A stretch of DNA of 64,000 nt from Bacillota bacterium (lineage in GTDB: Bacteria; Bacillota; Clostridia; Acetivibrionales; DTU013): assembly GCA_023426125.1 (NCBI GenBank), contig JAFABI010000065.1, positions 124,001 through 188,000 of the forward strand, given 5' to 3'. The notes below the pieces were generated by a model. The model made no database searches. It was not told the DNA's origin and saw nothing but the letters and a program-made list of their open reading frames with translations. Shown here in pieces: positions 1 to 8,331 of this stretch; position 1 is the stretch's first letter; each line of letters opens with the position of its first letter. A program made the position numbers and the translations under genes.

Positions 1-384
1 CTTGGCTTGATACTCTCGCTTTTGGGCGGTTTTGGGGACGTGCTCCTGACGCTCATCGTGCTGGCGGTTTTTGTTGCGGCGGTAGTTTTTGCAGTATTGC
101 TAAGCATGTGGCTGTCTGCAATGATTGTGGATAATCTTGCTGTCGTTGCGGCAGCCAGGAGATCCATTGAGGTTGTTAGAACAACTTTCTGGACCGTCAT
201 CGGGATTACATTACTTGTAGCAATAGCTTGCGGCATTGCCGGATTCATTCTTGGGCTGCTGAGAGGCATCTTTTTGCTGGGACCCATTATAGCCAGCATA
301 GCACCTTCCGTTCAGACCTTTGTAATGATCGTTTTCCTGCTTTCAATGTACCGTGAGAAAACAGGTAAAGGAAATGCAATCTGA
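1..384 (+). CDS. Integral membrane protein, C-terminal part (cut by window edge)
   Basis: The reading frame is open at base 1, so only the last 127 residues are visible. They contain about three strongly hydrophobic helices separated by one short basic stretch (AAARRSIEVVR), and the protein ends in a short charged tail. The pattern resembles DUF4013 or glycerophosphodiesterase-associated membrane domains of Firmicutes, which have no defined biochemical role, but the homology cannot be fixed from this piece. tyrS follows on the same strand after a separate promoter, so the two are probably not one operon. Confidence 0.6.
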   Translation, partial: LGLILSLLGGFGDVLLTLIVLAVFVAAVVFAVLLSMWLSAMIVDNLAVVAAARRSIEVVRTTFWTVIGITLLVAIACGIAGFILGLLRGIFLLGPIIASIAPSVQTFVMIVFLLSMYREKTGKGNAI

Positions 385-410
385 TCTCCGGGCAGATATT
401 TTTCTAATCC

Positions 411-439
411 TTGAAATGCATGGTTTTGTATGGTAAAAT
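411..439 (+). promoter_or_regulatory. Sigma-A promoter of tyrS
   Basis: TTGAAA at 411-416 and TAAAAT at 434-439 are separated by exactly 17 bases. Transcription would start near 446, leaving a leader of only about 20 bases before the tyrS start, too short for a T-box. Confidence 0.65.
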
Positions 440-468
440 ACAAAAAAACCTTGAGAGGTACGAAAAAT

Positions 469-1695
469 ATGTCAAATGTTTTTGACTTGCTGAACGAAAG
501 GGGCTTTATCGCCCAGCTTACGCACGAAGATGCTATAAAGGAACTGCTGGAAAAGCAAAAAGTAACATTTTATATAGGTTTTGATCCCACCGCCGACAGT
601 CTTCACGTAGGGCATTTTTTGCAGATGATGGTAATGGCGCACATGCAGCGGGCAGGCCACCGTCCCATCGCCATTATCGGAGACGGAACCGCCATGGTGG
701 GAGACCCTTCCGGCAAAAGCGACATGCGAAAGATGATGACCCGTGAAGAGATTCTGCACAATGCCTCCAGATTCAAGAAACAAATGTCCAGATTTATTGA
801 TTTCAGCGAGGGAAAGGCTCTAATGGTCAATAACGGCGACTGGCTTCTGGAGCTTAATTATGTTGAGTTTTTGCGTAACATCGGAGTGTATTTCTCCGTA
901 AACAGGATGCTTACGGCCGAATGCTTTAAAACAAGGCTGGAAAAGGGGCTTACCTTTATCGAATTCAACTATATGCTGATGCAAAGCTATGATTTCCTCA
1001 TGCTTTCGCAGAAATACGGATGCAACATGCAGTTGGGAGGCGATGACCAATGGTCAAACATCCTGGGCGGCGTTGATCTGATCCGGAGAGTAGAAGGAAA
1101 AGAAGCCTACGGCATGACCTTCACCCTGTTGACCACCAGCGAAGGCAAAAAAATGGGGAAAACGGAAAAAGGCGCCCTGTGGCTGGATGCGGAAAAAACC
1201 TCGCCTTTTGAATTCTACCAATATTGGAGAAATGTAAATGACCAGGACGTAATCAAATGCCTCAAGCTCCTTACCTTCCTCCCCATGGATGAAATCTCCC
1301 GATTTGCTTCGTTAAAGGATGAGCAAATCAATGAGGCTAAGAAGCTGCTGGCATATGAAGTTACAAAGCTTGTGCACGGCGAGGAGGAAGCTGCCAAAGC
1401 CGGCAGTCTTGCCGAAGCGTTGTTCGGCAAGGGCGGCAGCACGGAAAACCTGCCCACTACTGAAATTGACCGTTCCGAGTTAGCGGAAGGCATAAATATT
1501 CTGGATCTGCTGGTAAGAACAGGCCTTGCCCCTTCCAAAGGCGAAGGCCGCAGACTTGTTCAGCAGGGTGGCGTCCATGCCGGTGACACCAAGGTGGATA
1601 CCCCCGACTATATGGTTGCCGTCTCCGGCTTTGAGGAGAACGAATTGATTATTAAAAAAGGTAAGAAGACATACCATAAAATTATACTGAAATAA
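469..1695 (+). CDS. tyrS: Tyrosyl-tRNA synthetase
   Basis: Class I aminoacyl-tRNA synthetase that charges tRNA-Tyr; 408 residues, the normal bacterial TyrRS length. Visible motifs are the HIGH-like signature HVGH near residue 48, the tyrosine-pocket stretch QLGGDDQWSN and the KMSKS-like signature KKMGKT. The last ~70 residues form an S4 RNA-binding domain (GLAPSKGEGRRLVQQGGVHAG). An in-frame ATG lies at 430, but 469 is preferred: it follows GAGAGG at a sensible distance and begins the conserved MSNVFDLLNERG N-terminus. No T-box leader is present, which is unusual for a Firmicute synthetase gene. Confidence 0.97.
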   Translation: MSNVFDLLNERGFIAQLTHEDAIKELLEKQKVTFYIGFDPTADSLHVGHFLQMMVMAHMQRAGHRPIAIIGDGTAMVGDPSGKSDMRKMMTREEILHNASRFKKQMSRFIDFSEGKALMVNNGDWLLELNYVEFLRNIGVYFSVNRMLTAECFKTRLEKGLTFIEFNYMLMQSYDFLMLSQKYGCNMQLGGDDQWSNILGGVDLIRRVEGKEAYGMTFTLLTTSEGKKMGKTEKGALWLDAEKTSPFEFYQYWRNVNDQDVIKCLKLLTFLPMDEISRFASLKDEQINEAKKLLAYEVTKLVHGEEEAAKAGSLAEALFGKGGSTENLPTTEIDRSELAEGINILDLLVRTGLAPSKGEGRRLVQQGGVHAGDTKVDTPDYMVAVSGFEENELIIKKGKKTYHKIILK

Positions 1696-1704
1696 AGCGA
1701 TTTT

Positions 1705-1736
1705 AGCCCTTCTGCCGAGCAATCGTCGGAAGGGCT
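1705..1736 (+). terminator. Hairpin after tyrS, possible weak terminator
   Basis: AGCCCTTC at 1705-1712 pairs perfectly with GAAGGGCT at 1729-1736, and the stem extends inward with one mismatch. No T-run follows; the 3' arm runs straight into the TIR-like sequence GGGCTGTCTCAAAA, so the original tail may have been altered by an insertion. Confidence 0.45.
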
Positions 1737-1773
1737 GTCTCAAAAACGCGGACGCGCAATGCGCGTTCCTACA
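1732..1773. mobile_element. Solo end of MITE-like element (TIR plus palindromic repeat)
   Basis: GGGCTGTCTCAAAA at 1732-1745 followed by the GCGGAC/CAAT/CCTACA palindrome matches, in inverse orientation, the right end of the 333-bp element at 50968-51300. No second terminal repeat is seen nearby, so this is a fragment. Confidence 0.55.
1748..1773 (-). repeat. Palindromic repeat family A, copy 1 (GCGC core)
   Basis: Outer arms GCGGAC and CCTACA flank the core GCGCAATGCGC. One of 13 copies in the window, all between genes. Confidence 0.75.
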
Positions 1774-1810
1774 GGACGATGCTGTGGCATACTTGCTTCA
1801 TGACAAATAT

Positions 1811-1837
1811 ACGGACACACATTGTGCATCCCTACAC
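1811..1837 (-). repeat. Palindromic repeat family A, copy 2 (ACAC core)
   Basis: Arms CGGAC and CCCTACA are kept, but the core is CACATTGTG: a third self-complementary core version. The remaining 1838-2085 is AT-rich leader DNA of the PocR gene with no other feature recognised. Confidence 0.6.
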
Positions 1838-2085
1838 CCTGAAAACTGACGATTCTTCTTTAATCCCATCCGCCGTCCCTGTTTTGACCGGATTATACAG
1901 CCGCTGACCCGGTAAAATAGGCCAAATCGTAAAAAAGTACAAAAAAGCCGTGTTTTTTTCAATACCGAAGCTGCTTCTCGTAGTACTATAAATACATAGG
2001 TTACAAAATCCATTTACTTAAAGGTGTTATTTTAATATAATTAGCTCGATACCAGTTACTTATTTTAACTTGAAAGAGTGAAAAA

Positions 2086-3390
2086 ATGATATTGAACAAT
2101 ACAAGGGAAGATATCGGGTTTAATTTTGAAAGAGCAAGGCAGTGTGCGGATACCTACAGCAATTCAGTAGGCGTGCAGTGCATTATAATAAATACGCTAG
2201 GCGATACGATTTACAGCAGCTGCAGGAATTCCATGTGCGATATATGCAAAAGCGTCGATGTTCCTGACAGCAGAAGGCAATTGTGCAATGACTCGCATCT
2301 TTACGGCAGCTATCAGGCGGAAAGATTCGGCGGGAAATATATATTCTTTTGTCCTCTGGGATTGGTCCACTGGGCTTCCCCCATTACCTCAAACGGGATC
2401 ATGAAGGGCGCCATGCTGGGTGGCCCCGTTCAGATGGTGGATCCTGGCGATTTCCTCATCGAGGAGATCATCGAAAAGGATATTATGGATGACTCGCAGC
2501 TTGCCGCCTTTAGAAAACAGATAGATAAAGTTCCGGTAATAAAACCGGATGTAGTAAACAGTATGTCAGAGCTCCTGTTTATAACGGCCGCGCATATTTC
2601 AGACGTGCAGCCTTCGAAGTATCTGGCGGAGAGAGAGTACCAGGAGTACCAGTCGGATATTTCCGAATATATCCACTATATAAAAACAATGGGTGGAGAC
2701 GAGACCTCCCTGGAAGCCTATCCCATTGAAAAGGAAAAGGAACTGCTTTCCCTTATATCCCTCGGAGATAAAGCAGGCTCTCAGAAGGTCCTCAATGAAA
2801 TATTCGGACATATCTTTTTCTCCACCGGCGGTAATTTTGAAGTCATAAAGGCAAGAGTTCTGGAGCTTATCGTACTCCTTTCCAGGGCAGCCCTTGAGGG
2901 AGGCGCCGATATCCAGCAGATATTCGGTCTGAATTACAAGTACCTGATTCAGATCCACAGCTTCAAAACGGTTGAAGAAATGACCTTCTGGCTCTCCAAA
3001 ATCATGGCAAGGTTTACGGATTGCGTATTCAATCTTACCAATGTAAAGCATGTGGACGTTATATATAGGGCTGTTGATTATGTAAAAAGAAATTATATGA
3101 AAAAAATTACCCTTGAAGAGGTGGCTTCCTACGTATACCTGAGCCCCTCCTATTTCAGCAAGATTTTTAAGGAGGAAATGGGGAAAAATTTCAATTCCTA
3201 CCTTAACCATATAAGAATCGAAATGAGTAAAAGGCTTTTACTGGATGATTCGGTAGTACTGGTGGATGTTTCCAATATTGTAGGCTATGAAGACCAGAGC
3301 TATTTTTCCAAGGTCTTTAAGAAACTGACGGGAGTCAGCCCGGGCAAATACCGTGAATCAAGAGGCCAGATTAAAGGCGTCACTAATTAA
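2086..3390 (+). CDS. PocR-domain AraC-family transcriptional regulator
   Basis: 434-residue DNA-binding regulator. Residues ~10-175 form a PocR sensory domain, recognised by the Cys-rich pattern C46-x4-C51-x2-C54, C67, H71 and the later FFCPLG; this domain is named after the cobalamin/propanediol regulator PocR. The last ~100 residues are an AraC HTH pair (VASYVYLSPSYFSKIFKEE and IVGYEDQSYFSKVFKKLTG). The gene sits 86 bases upstream of a corrinoid protein on the same strand, which suggests that it controls corrinoid-dependent methyl transfer. The inducing ligand is unknown. The ribosome-binding site is weak (AAAGAG). Confidence 0.88.
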   Translation: MILNNTREDIGFNFERARQCADTYSNSVGVQCIIINTLGDTIYSSCRNSMCDICKSVDVPDSRRQLCNDSHLYGSYQAERFGGKYIFFCPLGLVHWASPITSNGIMKGAMLGGPVQMVDPGDFLIEEIIEKDIMDDSQLAAFRKQIDKVPVIKPDVVNSMSELLFITAAHISDVQPSKYLAEREYQEYQSDISEYIHYIKTMGGDETSLEAYPIEKEKELLSLISLGDKAGSQKVLNEIFGHIFFSTGGNFEVIKARVLELIVLLSRAALEGGADIQQIFGLNYKYLIQIHSFKTVEEMTFWLSKIMARFTDCVFNLTNVKHVDVIYRAVDYVKRNYMKKITLEEVASYVYLSPSYFSKIFKEEMGKNFNSYLNHIRIEMSKRLLLDDSVVLVDVSNIVGYEDQSYFSKVFKKLTGVSPGKYRESRGQIKGVTN

Positions 3391-3476
3391 GGGAGAAATC
3401 GATACACATAATATCAACGGTATCATGTGTTCGACATAAAACAATGAAAGTAAATATCCATAGGAGGGTATAGCAA

Positions 3477-4115
3477 ATGAGTATTTTGTTGGAAATCTCT
3501 GAAAATCTGCAGCAGGGAAAAGCAAAGGTAGTAAAGGAGCTTGTCCAGAAAGCAATCGATGAAGGATTGGAAGCTAAAACCATCCTCGAAGAAGGCTTGC
3601 TTCACGGAATGGGCATCATCGGCGGAAAGTTCAAAAACAATGAAGTCTATGTTCCTGACGTTTTGATCGCAGCAAGGGCTATGAACGCAGGCTCCGAGCT
3701 CCTCAAGCCGTTACTGGCTGCCGGCGGCGTCAAGGCAAAGGGTACCGTTATCCTTGGTACTGTTAAAGGCGACCTGCACGATATCGGCAAAAACCTGGTG
3801 AGAATGATGATGGAAGGCAAAGGCCTGGAAGTTATCGACCTTGGCATTGATGTTCCCGTAGACAAGTTTATCAACAAGCTGAAAGAAACCAACGCACAGA
3901 TCGTTGCATGCTCGGCGCTTCTTACAACGACCATGGGCGAAATGAAGAATGTTGTTGAAGGCCTCAAGGCTGCAGGAATCAGAGACAATGTCACCGTTAT
4001 GATCGGCGGAGCTCCTGTTACCGATCAGTTCTGCAAGAGCATCGGAGCGGATATCTATACTCCTGACGCAGCATCGGCAGCTGAAGAAGCCGCAAAGGTT
4101 TGCACAAAGGCATAA
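3477..4115 (+). CDS. Methyltransferase cognate corrinoid protein
   Basis: 212-residue cobalamin carrier of the MtaC/MtbC/MttC type: an N-terminal helical cap (residues ~1-85) and a B12-binding Rossmann domain (~88-210). The base-off signature is complete: GDLHDIGKNLV places the cobalt-ligating His at 101, followed by SALLTTTM and GGAPV loops. It shuttles a methyl group between a substrate methyltransferase and a second methyltransferase. Neither partner is adjacent; only the PocR regulator is upstream. Two URO-D-family proteins elsewhere in the window (about 29 and 47.7 kb) are possible but unproven partners. The start follows a strong AGGAGG. Confidence 0.93.
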   Translation: MSILLEISENLQQGKAKVVKELVQKAIDEGLEAKTILEEGLLHGMGIIGGKFKNNEVYVPDVLIAARAMNAGSELLKPLLAAGGVKAKGTVILGTVKGDLHDIGKNLVRMMMEGKGLEVIDLGIDVPVDKFINKLKETNAQIVACSALLTTTMGEMKNVVEGLKAAGIRDNVTVMIGGAPVTDQFCKSIGADIYTPDAASAAEEAAKVCTKA

Positions 4116-4130
4116 ACAGGATTTAAAATA

Positions 4131-4158
4131 AAAAGAGTATGCACTGGCATACTCTTTT
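4131..4158 (+). terminator. Bidirectional rho-independent terminator
   Basis: AAAAGAGTATGC (4131-4142) and GCATACTCTTTT (4147-4158) form a perfect 12-bp stem with an ACTG loop and T-tracts on both strands. It separates the corrinoid gene from the convergent RNase J gene and can stop both. Confidence 0.9.
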
Positions 4159-4189
4159 TTGCTTTTTGCTCTTTTATTATTCGAATTGC

Positions 4190-5857
4190 CTAGATCTCCA
4201 TAATAATCGGCAATATCATGGGCTTTCTCTTGGTCTTTTCATACAGGTAATCTCTTAATTCATCCTTGATTATGGTCTTTTTAGCCGACCAGTCGTTCTT
4301 CCGTTTGCCATCGCACTTTTCGATTGTGCTCTTTGTGATTTCGCGGACCTTATCGATAAGATCCTCCGATTCCCTGACATATACAAAGCCTCTGGATATA
4401 ATGTCCGGCCCTGCTATAATCGCTCCGGATTCCTTTTCGGTTGTAATTACCACTACGATCAAGCCGTCCTGGGACAGATGCTTTCTATCCCTTAATACAA
4501 TATTGCCTACGTCCCCTACTCCAAGTCCGTCGACCAGCACCCTTCCGGCGGTAACGCTTCCGTTGATCCTTGCTGAATCCGAGGTCAGCTCCAGGACTTT
4601 GCCGTTTTCCATCATGAAGATGTTTTCCATGGGCATGCCAAGCTTGTTTGCCAGATTTGCATGCTGCTTCAGATGCCTGTATTCGCCATGGACCGGCATG
4701 AAATACCTGGGCTTGACAATGCTGTGAATCAGCTTGAGCTCTTCCTGGCAGGCATGCCCCGATACATGGACCTCGGCCAGGGATTCATAAATGACTTCGG
4801 CACCTTTTTTAAACAACTCGTTGATTACCTTGAAAATCGATTTCTCGTTCCCCGGTATGGGTGATGCGGAAATGATGACAAGATCTCCCGGCTCGATTTC
4901 CACCTTCCTGTGCTCGGAAGCCGCAATTCTTGTGAGGGCGGACATTGTCTCCCCCTGGCTGCCCGTAGTGATGATGACGATTTTATCCGGACTGTTTTTG
5001 CTCAACTGGTCAATATCGATCAAAACGCCTTCCGGCACGGTCAAATAGCCCAGCTCTGTAGCAGCCTTGACCATATTCAGCATGCTTCTGCCGACAATGG
5101 CAACCTTCCTGCCGAACTTGGCGGATGCGTTGATGATCTGCTGTACCCTGTGGACATTGGATGCAAAGCTGGCTACCAATATCCTGCTTTTTGCATTCAT
5201 GAAAATTTCTTCAAAAGTTTCTCCCACTGTCCTTTCAGACATGGTATAGCCTTCACGCTCCACATTGGTGCTGTCGCACATAAGCAGCAAAACACCCTTT
5301 TTACCCAGCTCCGCCAGCCGTGCCAGATCCATGGCCTTGCCCTCGATTGGCGTATAATCTATTTTAAAATCGGATGTATGCACGATGGTTCCAATGGACG
5401 TATGTATCGCAAGGGCCACGGAATCAGCAATGCTATGGGTTGATCTTATGAATTCAATCTTAAATGCACCCAGCTCAATCGTTTCGCCAGGCTCGGTATT
5501 TATCAGCTTGACAATTGACAACAAGCCGTGTTCTTCAAGCTTGTATCCCAATAAACCCAGTGTCAGCCTTGTTCCATACACGGGTACGTTGATCTCCTTT
5601 AAAACATAAGGCAGGCCGCCGATATGGTCTTCATGCCCGTGTGTCAGTACGATGCCTCTTATTTTCTCCCTGTTTTTCACCAGATAGGAAATGTCCGGTA
5701 TCACAAGGTCAATTCCAAGCATATCATCCTCAGGAAAGGCAAGACCGCAGTCAGCCACTATGATGTCATCGCCCAATTCAAATGCAGTAATGTTCTTCCC
5801 TATTTCCTGGAGTCCGCCCAGGGGGATTATCTTCAGTTTCTTTTTATTCTTAGCCAC
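4190..5857 (-). CDS. rnjA: Ribonuclease J
   Basis: Metallo-beta-lactamase/beta-CASP RNase with 5'-3' exonuclease and endonuclease activity in mRNA decay and rRNA maturation. It is 555 residues from the chosen start, the usual RNase J1 length. The zinc motif THGHEDH lies near residue 75, followed by THSIADS, HTSDFKID, the beta-CASP segment (CDSTNVEREG, ASNVHRVQQI) and HVSGHA/MPVHGEYRH. An upstream TTG at 5863 abuts the ribosome-binding site, so the GTG at 5857, six bases from GGAGG, is the better start. The gene stands alone. Confidence 0.95.
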   Translation of the reverse strand: MAKNKKKLKIIPLGGLQEIGKNITAFELGDDIIVADCGLAFPEDDMLGIDLVIPDISYLVKNREKIRGIVLTHGHEDHIGGLPYVLKEINVPVYGTRLTLGLLGYKLEEHGLLSIVKLINTEPGETIELGAFKIEFIRSTHSIADSVALAIHTSIGTIVHTSDFKIDYTPIEGKAMDLARLAELGKKGVLLLMCDSTNVEREGYTMSERTVGETFEEIFMNAKSRILVASFASNVHRVQQIINASAKFGRKVAIVGRSMLNMVKAATELGYLTVPEGVLIDIDQLSKNSPDKIVIITTGSQGETMSALTRIAASEHRKVEIEPGDLVIISASPIPGNEKSIFKVINELFKKGAEVIYESLAEVHVSGHACQEELKLIHSIVKPRYFMPVHGEYRHLKQHANLANKLGMPMENIFMMENGKVLELTSDSARINGSVTAGRVLVDGLGVGDVGNIVLRDRKHLSQDGLIVVVITTEKESGAIIAGPDIISRGFVYVRESEDLIDKVREITKSTIEKCDGKRKNDWSAKKTIIKDELRDYLYEKTKRKPMILPIIMEI

Positions 5858-5959
5858 TTCCAACCTCCAAAATTATGTATCAGCACCGTAGAAATTTTTA
5901 CTATTTCCCTGCGACCAGATTCAATTATAGCATATTTACGCCGCCGCAATCAAAATATT

Positions 5960-7153
5960 TTATTTTTGCCATTGTCCCCTGCGGCTTTCTTCAATAATAT
6001 CTTCATAAGTATTAAGGGCAACGTCGGATATAACATCCCAGTTATACAGTCGCTTGACCTTTTCCTGCGCCCTGTCCTTCATTGCCTGGGCCTTTTCGGG
6101 ACAATACAGTATCTCCAGAATGCTGTCTGCAAGGGAATTTGAATTTCCTGCATAAGCCTTCATACCATCCACGCCATGCTCGACGATTTCGCTGATTCCT
6201 CCCGTGTCGGAAACCACCACGGGAACATCGGCAACCATACCCTCCAGGGCTACGATTCCAAAAGGCTCATACAAGCTGGGAGTGACAGCAACATCAATAC
6301 ATTTATAAAGTCTTGACAAATTATCATCGGAAATATACCCCGTAAAGTAAACTTTATGCGATATCCCGGACAATAGCGCTTTTTCCTTCAGATACTCCAG
6401 CTGCGGACCCTTCCCCGCAATCACCAGCTTCGCATTGTCATAGTACGCAATAATTTTCGGCATGGCATCCAGGAGGATGTGCGCGCCTTTTTCATTGACC
6501 AGGCGTCCTACAAAGAAAATGATTTTTTCGCTGTCCAGGGCGAAATTTCTGCGAAATTCCGCATCGTATGCGTAACCGTCGAATTTTTTCAGGTCTACGC
6601 CGTTTGCAATGATCTTTACTTTGTCTGAAGGCAGCTGGAATACCTGTTTTACCTCATTATTCATGTATTCGCTGTTGACGATTACCTTCCAGGCTTCATA
6701 GGTCAGCCACCATTCCACACTGCTTATATATCTTTGCTCATCGTTGTGGATACCCCAGTTTCTCCCCCACTCCGTGGCATGGATAGTAGCCACAAGCGGG
6801 ATGGAAAAGGAATTTTTCAGTACGATGGACACATAAGCAACAATCCAGTCATGGGCATGGACTATGTCAAATGCTCCCCCGGAATTAATTAGCCGGATAC
6901 AGCGTTGAAGCAAAGCAAAGTTCAAGTGCATTACCCAATCGATGAAATTGTTGGCGCCAATTTCGTAGCTGCGCACTCTGTGGACATACACATGCTTGTC
7001 TTTTTCCTCTTCGGGAGTATTATGCTCCATGCAAGTGACAATATGAACTTCGTTTCCTTTTTCCCCGAGCTTCTGAGCCAGATCGTGAACAACTCTTGAT
7101 ATACCCCCTACAATCCTTGGCGGATATTCCCAAGACAACATTAAAATGCGCAT
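5960..7153 (-). CDS. GT4 glycosyltransferase, probable alpha-glucan/glycogen synthase
   Basis: 397-residue GT-B fold enzyme expected to use a nucleotide-sugar donor in the cytoplasm. The N-terminus MLSWEYPPRIVGGISR is the glycine-rich acceptor-side loop of GT4/GT5 starch-synthase-like proteins; the C-terminal half has FVGRLVNEKGAHILLDA and the donor-site E-x7-E motif EPFGIVALEG. It lies opposite a DUF4912 protein and a GH57 branching enzyme, so synthesis of an alpha-1,4-glucan is the likely role; exact donor and product are inferred. ATG follows AAGGAG by six bases. A 62-bp hairpin repeat sits about 50 bases upstream of the start. Confidence 0.8.
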   Translation of the reverse strand: MRILMLSWEYPPRIVGGISRVVHDLAQKLGEKGNEVHIVTCMEHNTPEEEKDKHVYVHRVRSYEIGANNFIDWVMHLNFALLQRCIRLINSGGAFDIVHAHDWIVAYVSIVLKNSFSIPLVATIHATEWGRNWGIHNDEQRYISSVEWWLTYEAWKVIVNSEYMNNEVKQVFQLPSDKVKIIANGVDLKKFDGYAYDAEFRRNFALDSEKIIFFVGRLVNEKGAHILLDAMPKIIAYYDNAKLVIAGKGPQLEYLKEKALLSGISHKVYFTGYISDDNLSRLYKCIDVAVTPSLYEPFGIVALEGMVADVPVVVSDTGGISEIVEHGVDGMKAYAGNSNSLADSILEILYCPEKAQAMKDRAQEKVKRLYNWDVISDVALNTYEDIIEESRRGQWQK

Positions 7154-7202
7154 TACGTACTCCTTACGGTATCTATAATTTATATGTTGTTCTTTCAGCT
7201 TG

Positions 7203-7264
7203 TTATAACGACCTAATTCAAAGGAAATTTGTCGTTTGTAGACAAATTTCCTTACCGCAGCGGA
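7203..7264 (-). repeat. 62-bp dispersed hairpin repeat family C, copy 1
   Basis: It begins TTATAACGACC and carries the stem AAGGAAATTTGTC / GACAAATTTCCTT. It matches 62424-62485 at all but four positions. Both copies lie just upstream of a minus-strand start codon in the same orientation. Confidence 0.75.
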
Positions 7265-7275
7265 GTTTCAACGAG

Positions 7276-7456
7276 ACTGGTCGCAAGCTAAAGCATGCTG
7301 CTCGTCCATGCATCCTGGGCTGGTCGCAAATGCCTTGCATTTGCTGCTCGCCTATGCATCCCAGGCTGGTCGCAAATGCCTTGCATTTGCTGCTCGCCTA
7401 TGCATCCCAGGCTGGTCGCAAATGCCTTGCATTTGCTGCTCGCCTATGCATCCCAG
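7276..7456. repeat. Tandem array of a 46-bp palindromic repeat (family B)
   Basis: Three identical 46-bp units start at 7319, 7365 and 7411, preceded by one divergent 43-bp unit at 7276. Each full unit has constant arms (CTGGTCGC and GCTGCTCGCC) around an 8-bp stem GCAAATGC-ctt-GCATTTGC. Short open frames across it are repeat artefacts. Single copies of the family lie at 45281 and 56541. Confidence 0.85.
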
Positions 7457-7729
7457 GCGGGAGATATGCTCACCGCTGAAACCCAATTCGGTACCCTCCA
7501 CCTATAGAGGTAGAGGTATTTTAGTCGCCTTGCTATAATATTTTGCAACTTTTGTCCATTGTTTATGTGTTGAATAATATGTATATATTCTTGTAAAACT
7601 AGTATGGATGCAAGTATTATAACAAATATATCAAATTTCCTTTAAACAACAAATATTTTTGATAGAATGTATTATATCAGATTTTTTGTTTTATAGGAAT
7701 TTTATTGTATTTTAAGGAGGTTTTAAACC
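7457..7729 (+). promoter_or_regulatory. AT-rich leader and probable promoter of the DUF4912-GH57 pair
   Basis: No gene is seen here. A plausible promoter is TTGTAA near 7592 and TATTAT about 18 bases downstream. The region ends with the strong ribosome-binding site AAGGAGG before the DUF4912 start at 7730. Confidence 0.4.
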
Positions 7730-8302
7730 ATGTCCGAACTGCATCAACAATATGCAGGCGGCTCGCCGGACAAGTATGAGCAGGAATGTATCAACTTGCT
7801 GGTAAGGGATCCGCACTGGCTATATGTATATTGGGATATATCGGAAAATAGAAAGAATTTGCTTGTACATGAGCTTGGCAGTGAATTTTATGACAAATCG
7901 GTGCCGGCGCTGAAAATTACAAATGTATCCAGGAATGAAAGCTTTTTTGTGAGAATCAATGAATTCTCTACAAATTGGTATGTGCATGTTGACGATGCCA
8001 ACAGTATGTATATCGCCGAGATAGGAAGGAAAATCTCCGATAATTTTTTCGTCAGCATGCTGAATTCCAACCGCATCGTTACTCCCGGAGACAGCGTAAG
8101 TGATGATTCTGCCGCATACTTTATCAACTATAATCATTTGAGACAGGGCAGGCTGGATCTGGGAACGCTAAAAGAAAACAGGGGTCAAGTACAAAGTCAT
8201 TGGTTTGCCGGCTATCCGGGAATCAGTTCCATGGAATTCGCCGGGAATTCGGAAAAAGAAAGTGCTATTGGCTTATCCTCCGCACAATTTTACGGAGTAT
8301 AG
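7730..8302 (+). CDS. DUF4912 domain-containing protein
   Basis: 190 residues, apparently cytoplasmic, with no signal or membrane segment. The stretch around residues 20-110 (LLVRDPHWLYVYWDIS, then FFVRINEFSTNWYVHVDD) is the DUF4912 signature, whose biochemical role is not established. The start follows AAGGAGG. It is 29 bases upstream of the GH57 branching enzyme, so the two are probably cotranscribed. DUF4912 genes commonly accompany alpha-glucan genes, which suggests a glucan-binding or scaffolding role (inference). The last ~50 residues look unstructured and poorly conserved. Confidence 0.85.
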   Translation: MSELHQQYAGGSPDKYEQECINLLVRDPHWLYVYWDISENRKNLLVHELGSEFYDKSVPALKITNVSRNESFFVRINEFSTNWYVHVDDANSMYIAEIGRKISDNFFVSMLNSNRIVTPGDSVSDDSAAYFINYNHLRQGRLDLGTLKENRGQVQSHWFAGYPGISSMEFAGNSEKESAIGLSSAQFYGV

Positions 8303-8331
8303 ATTTTTTGTTGGGATGAAAGGGTGAACAC

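Noticed and set aside
1798..2013. 71-codon minus-strand frame upstream of the PocR gene
   Set aside because: No ribosome-binding site, overlaps a family A repeat, composition not coding-like.
2599..3210. 203-codon minus-strand frame
   Set aside because: Shadow of the PocR/AraC gene.
7276..7456. CRISPR array
   Set aside because: Units are directly adjacent with no unique spacers, and no cas genes are present.
7295..7538. Open frames with repeated CLAFAARL-type residues
   Set aside because: They translate the 46-bp tandem repeat; no ribosome-binding site, and the frame changes every unit.
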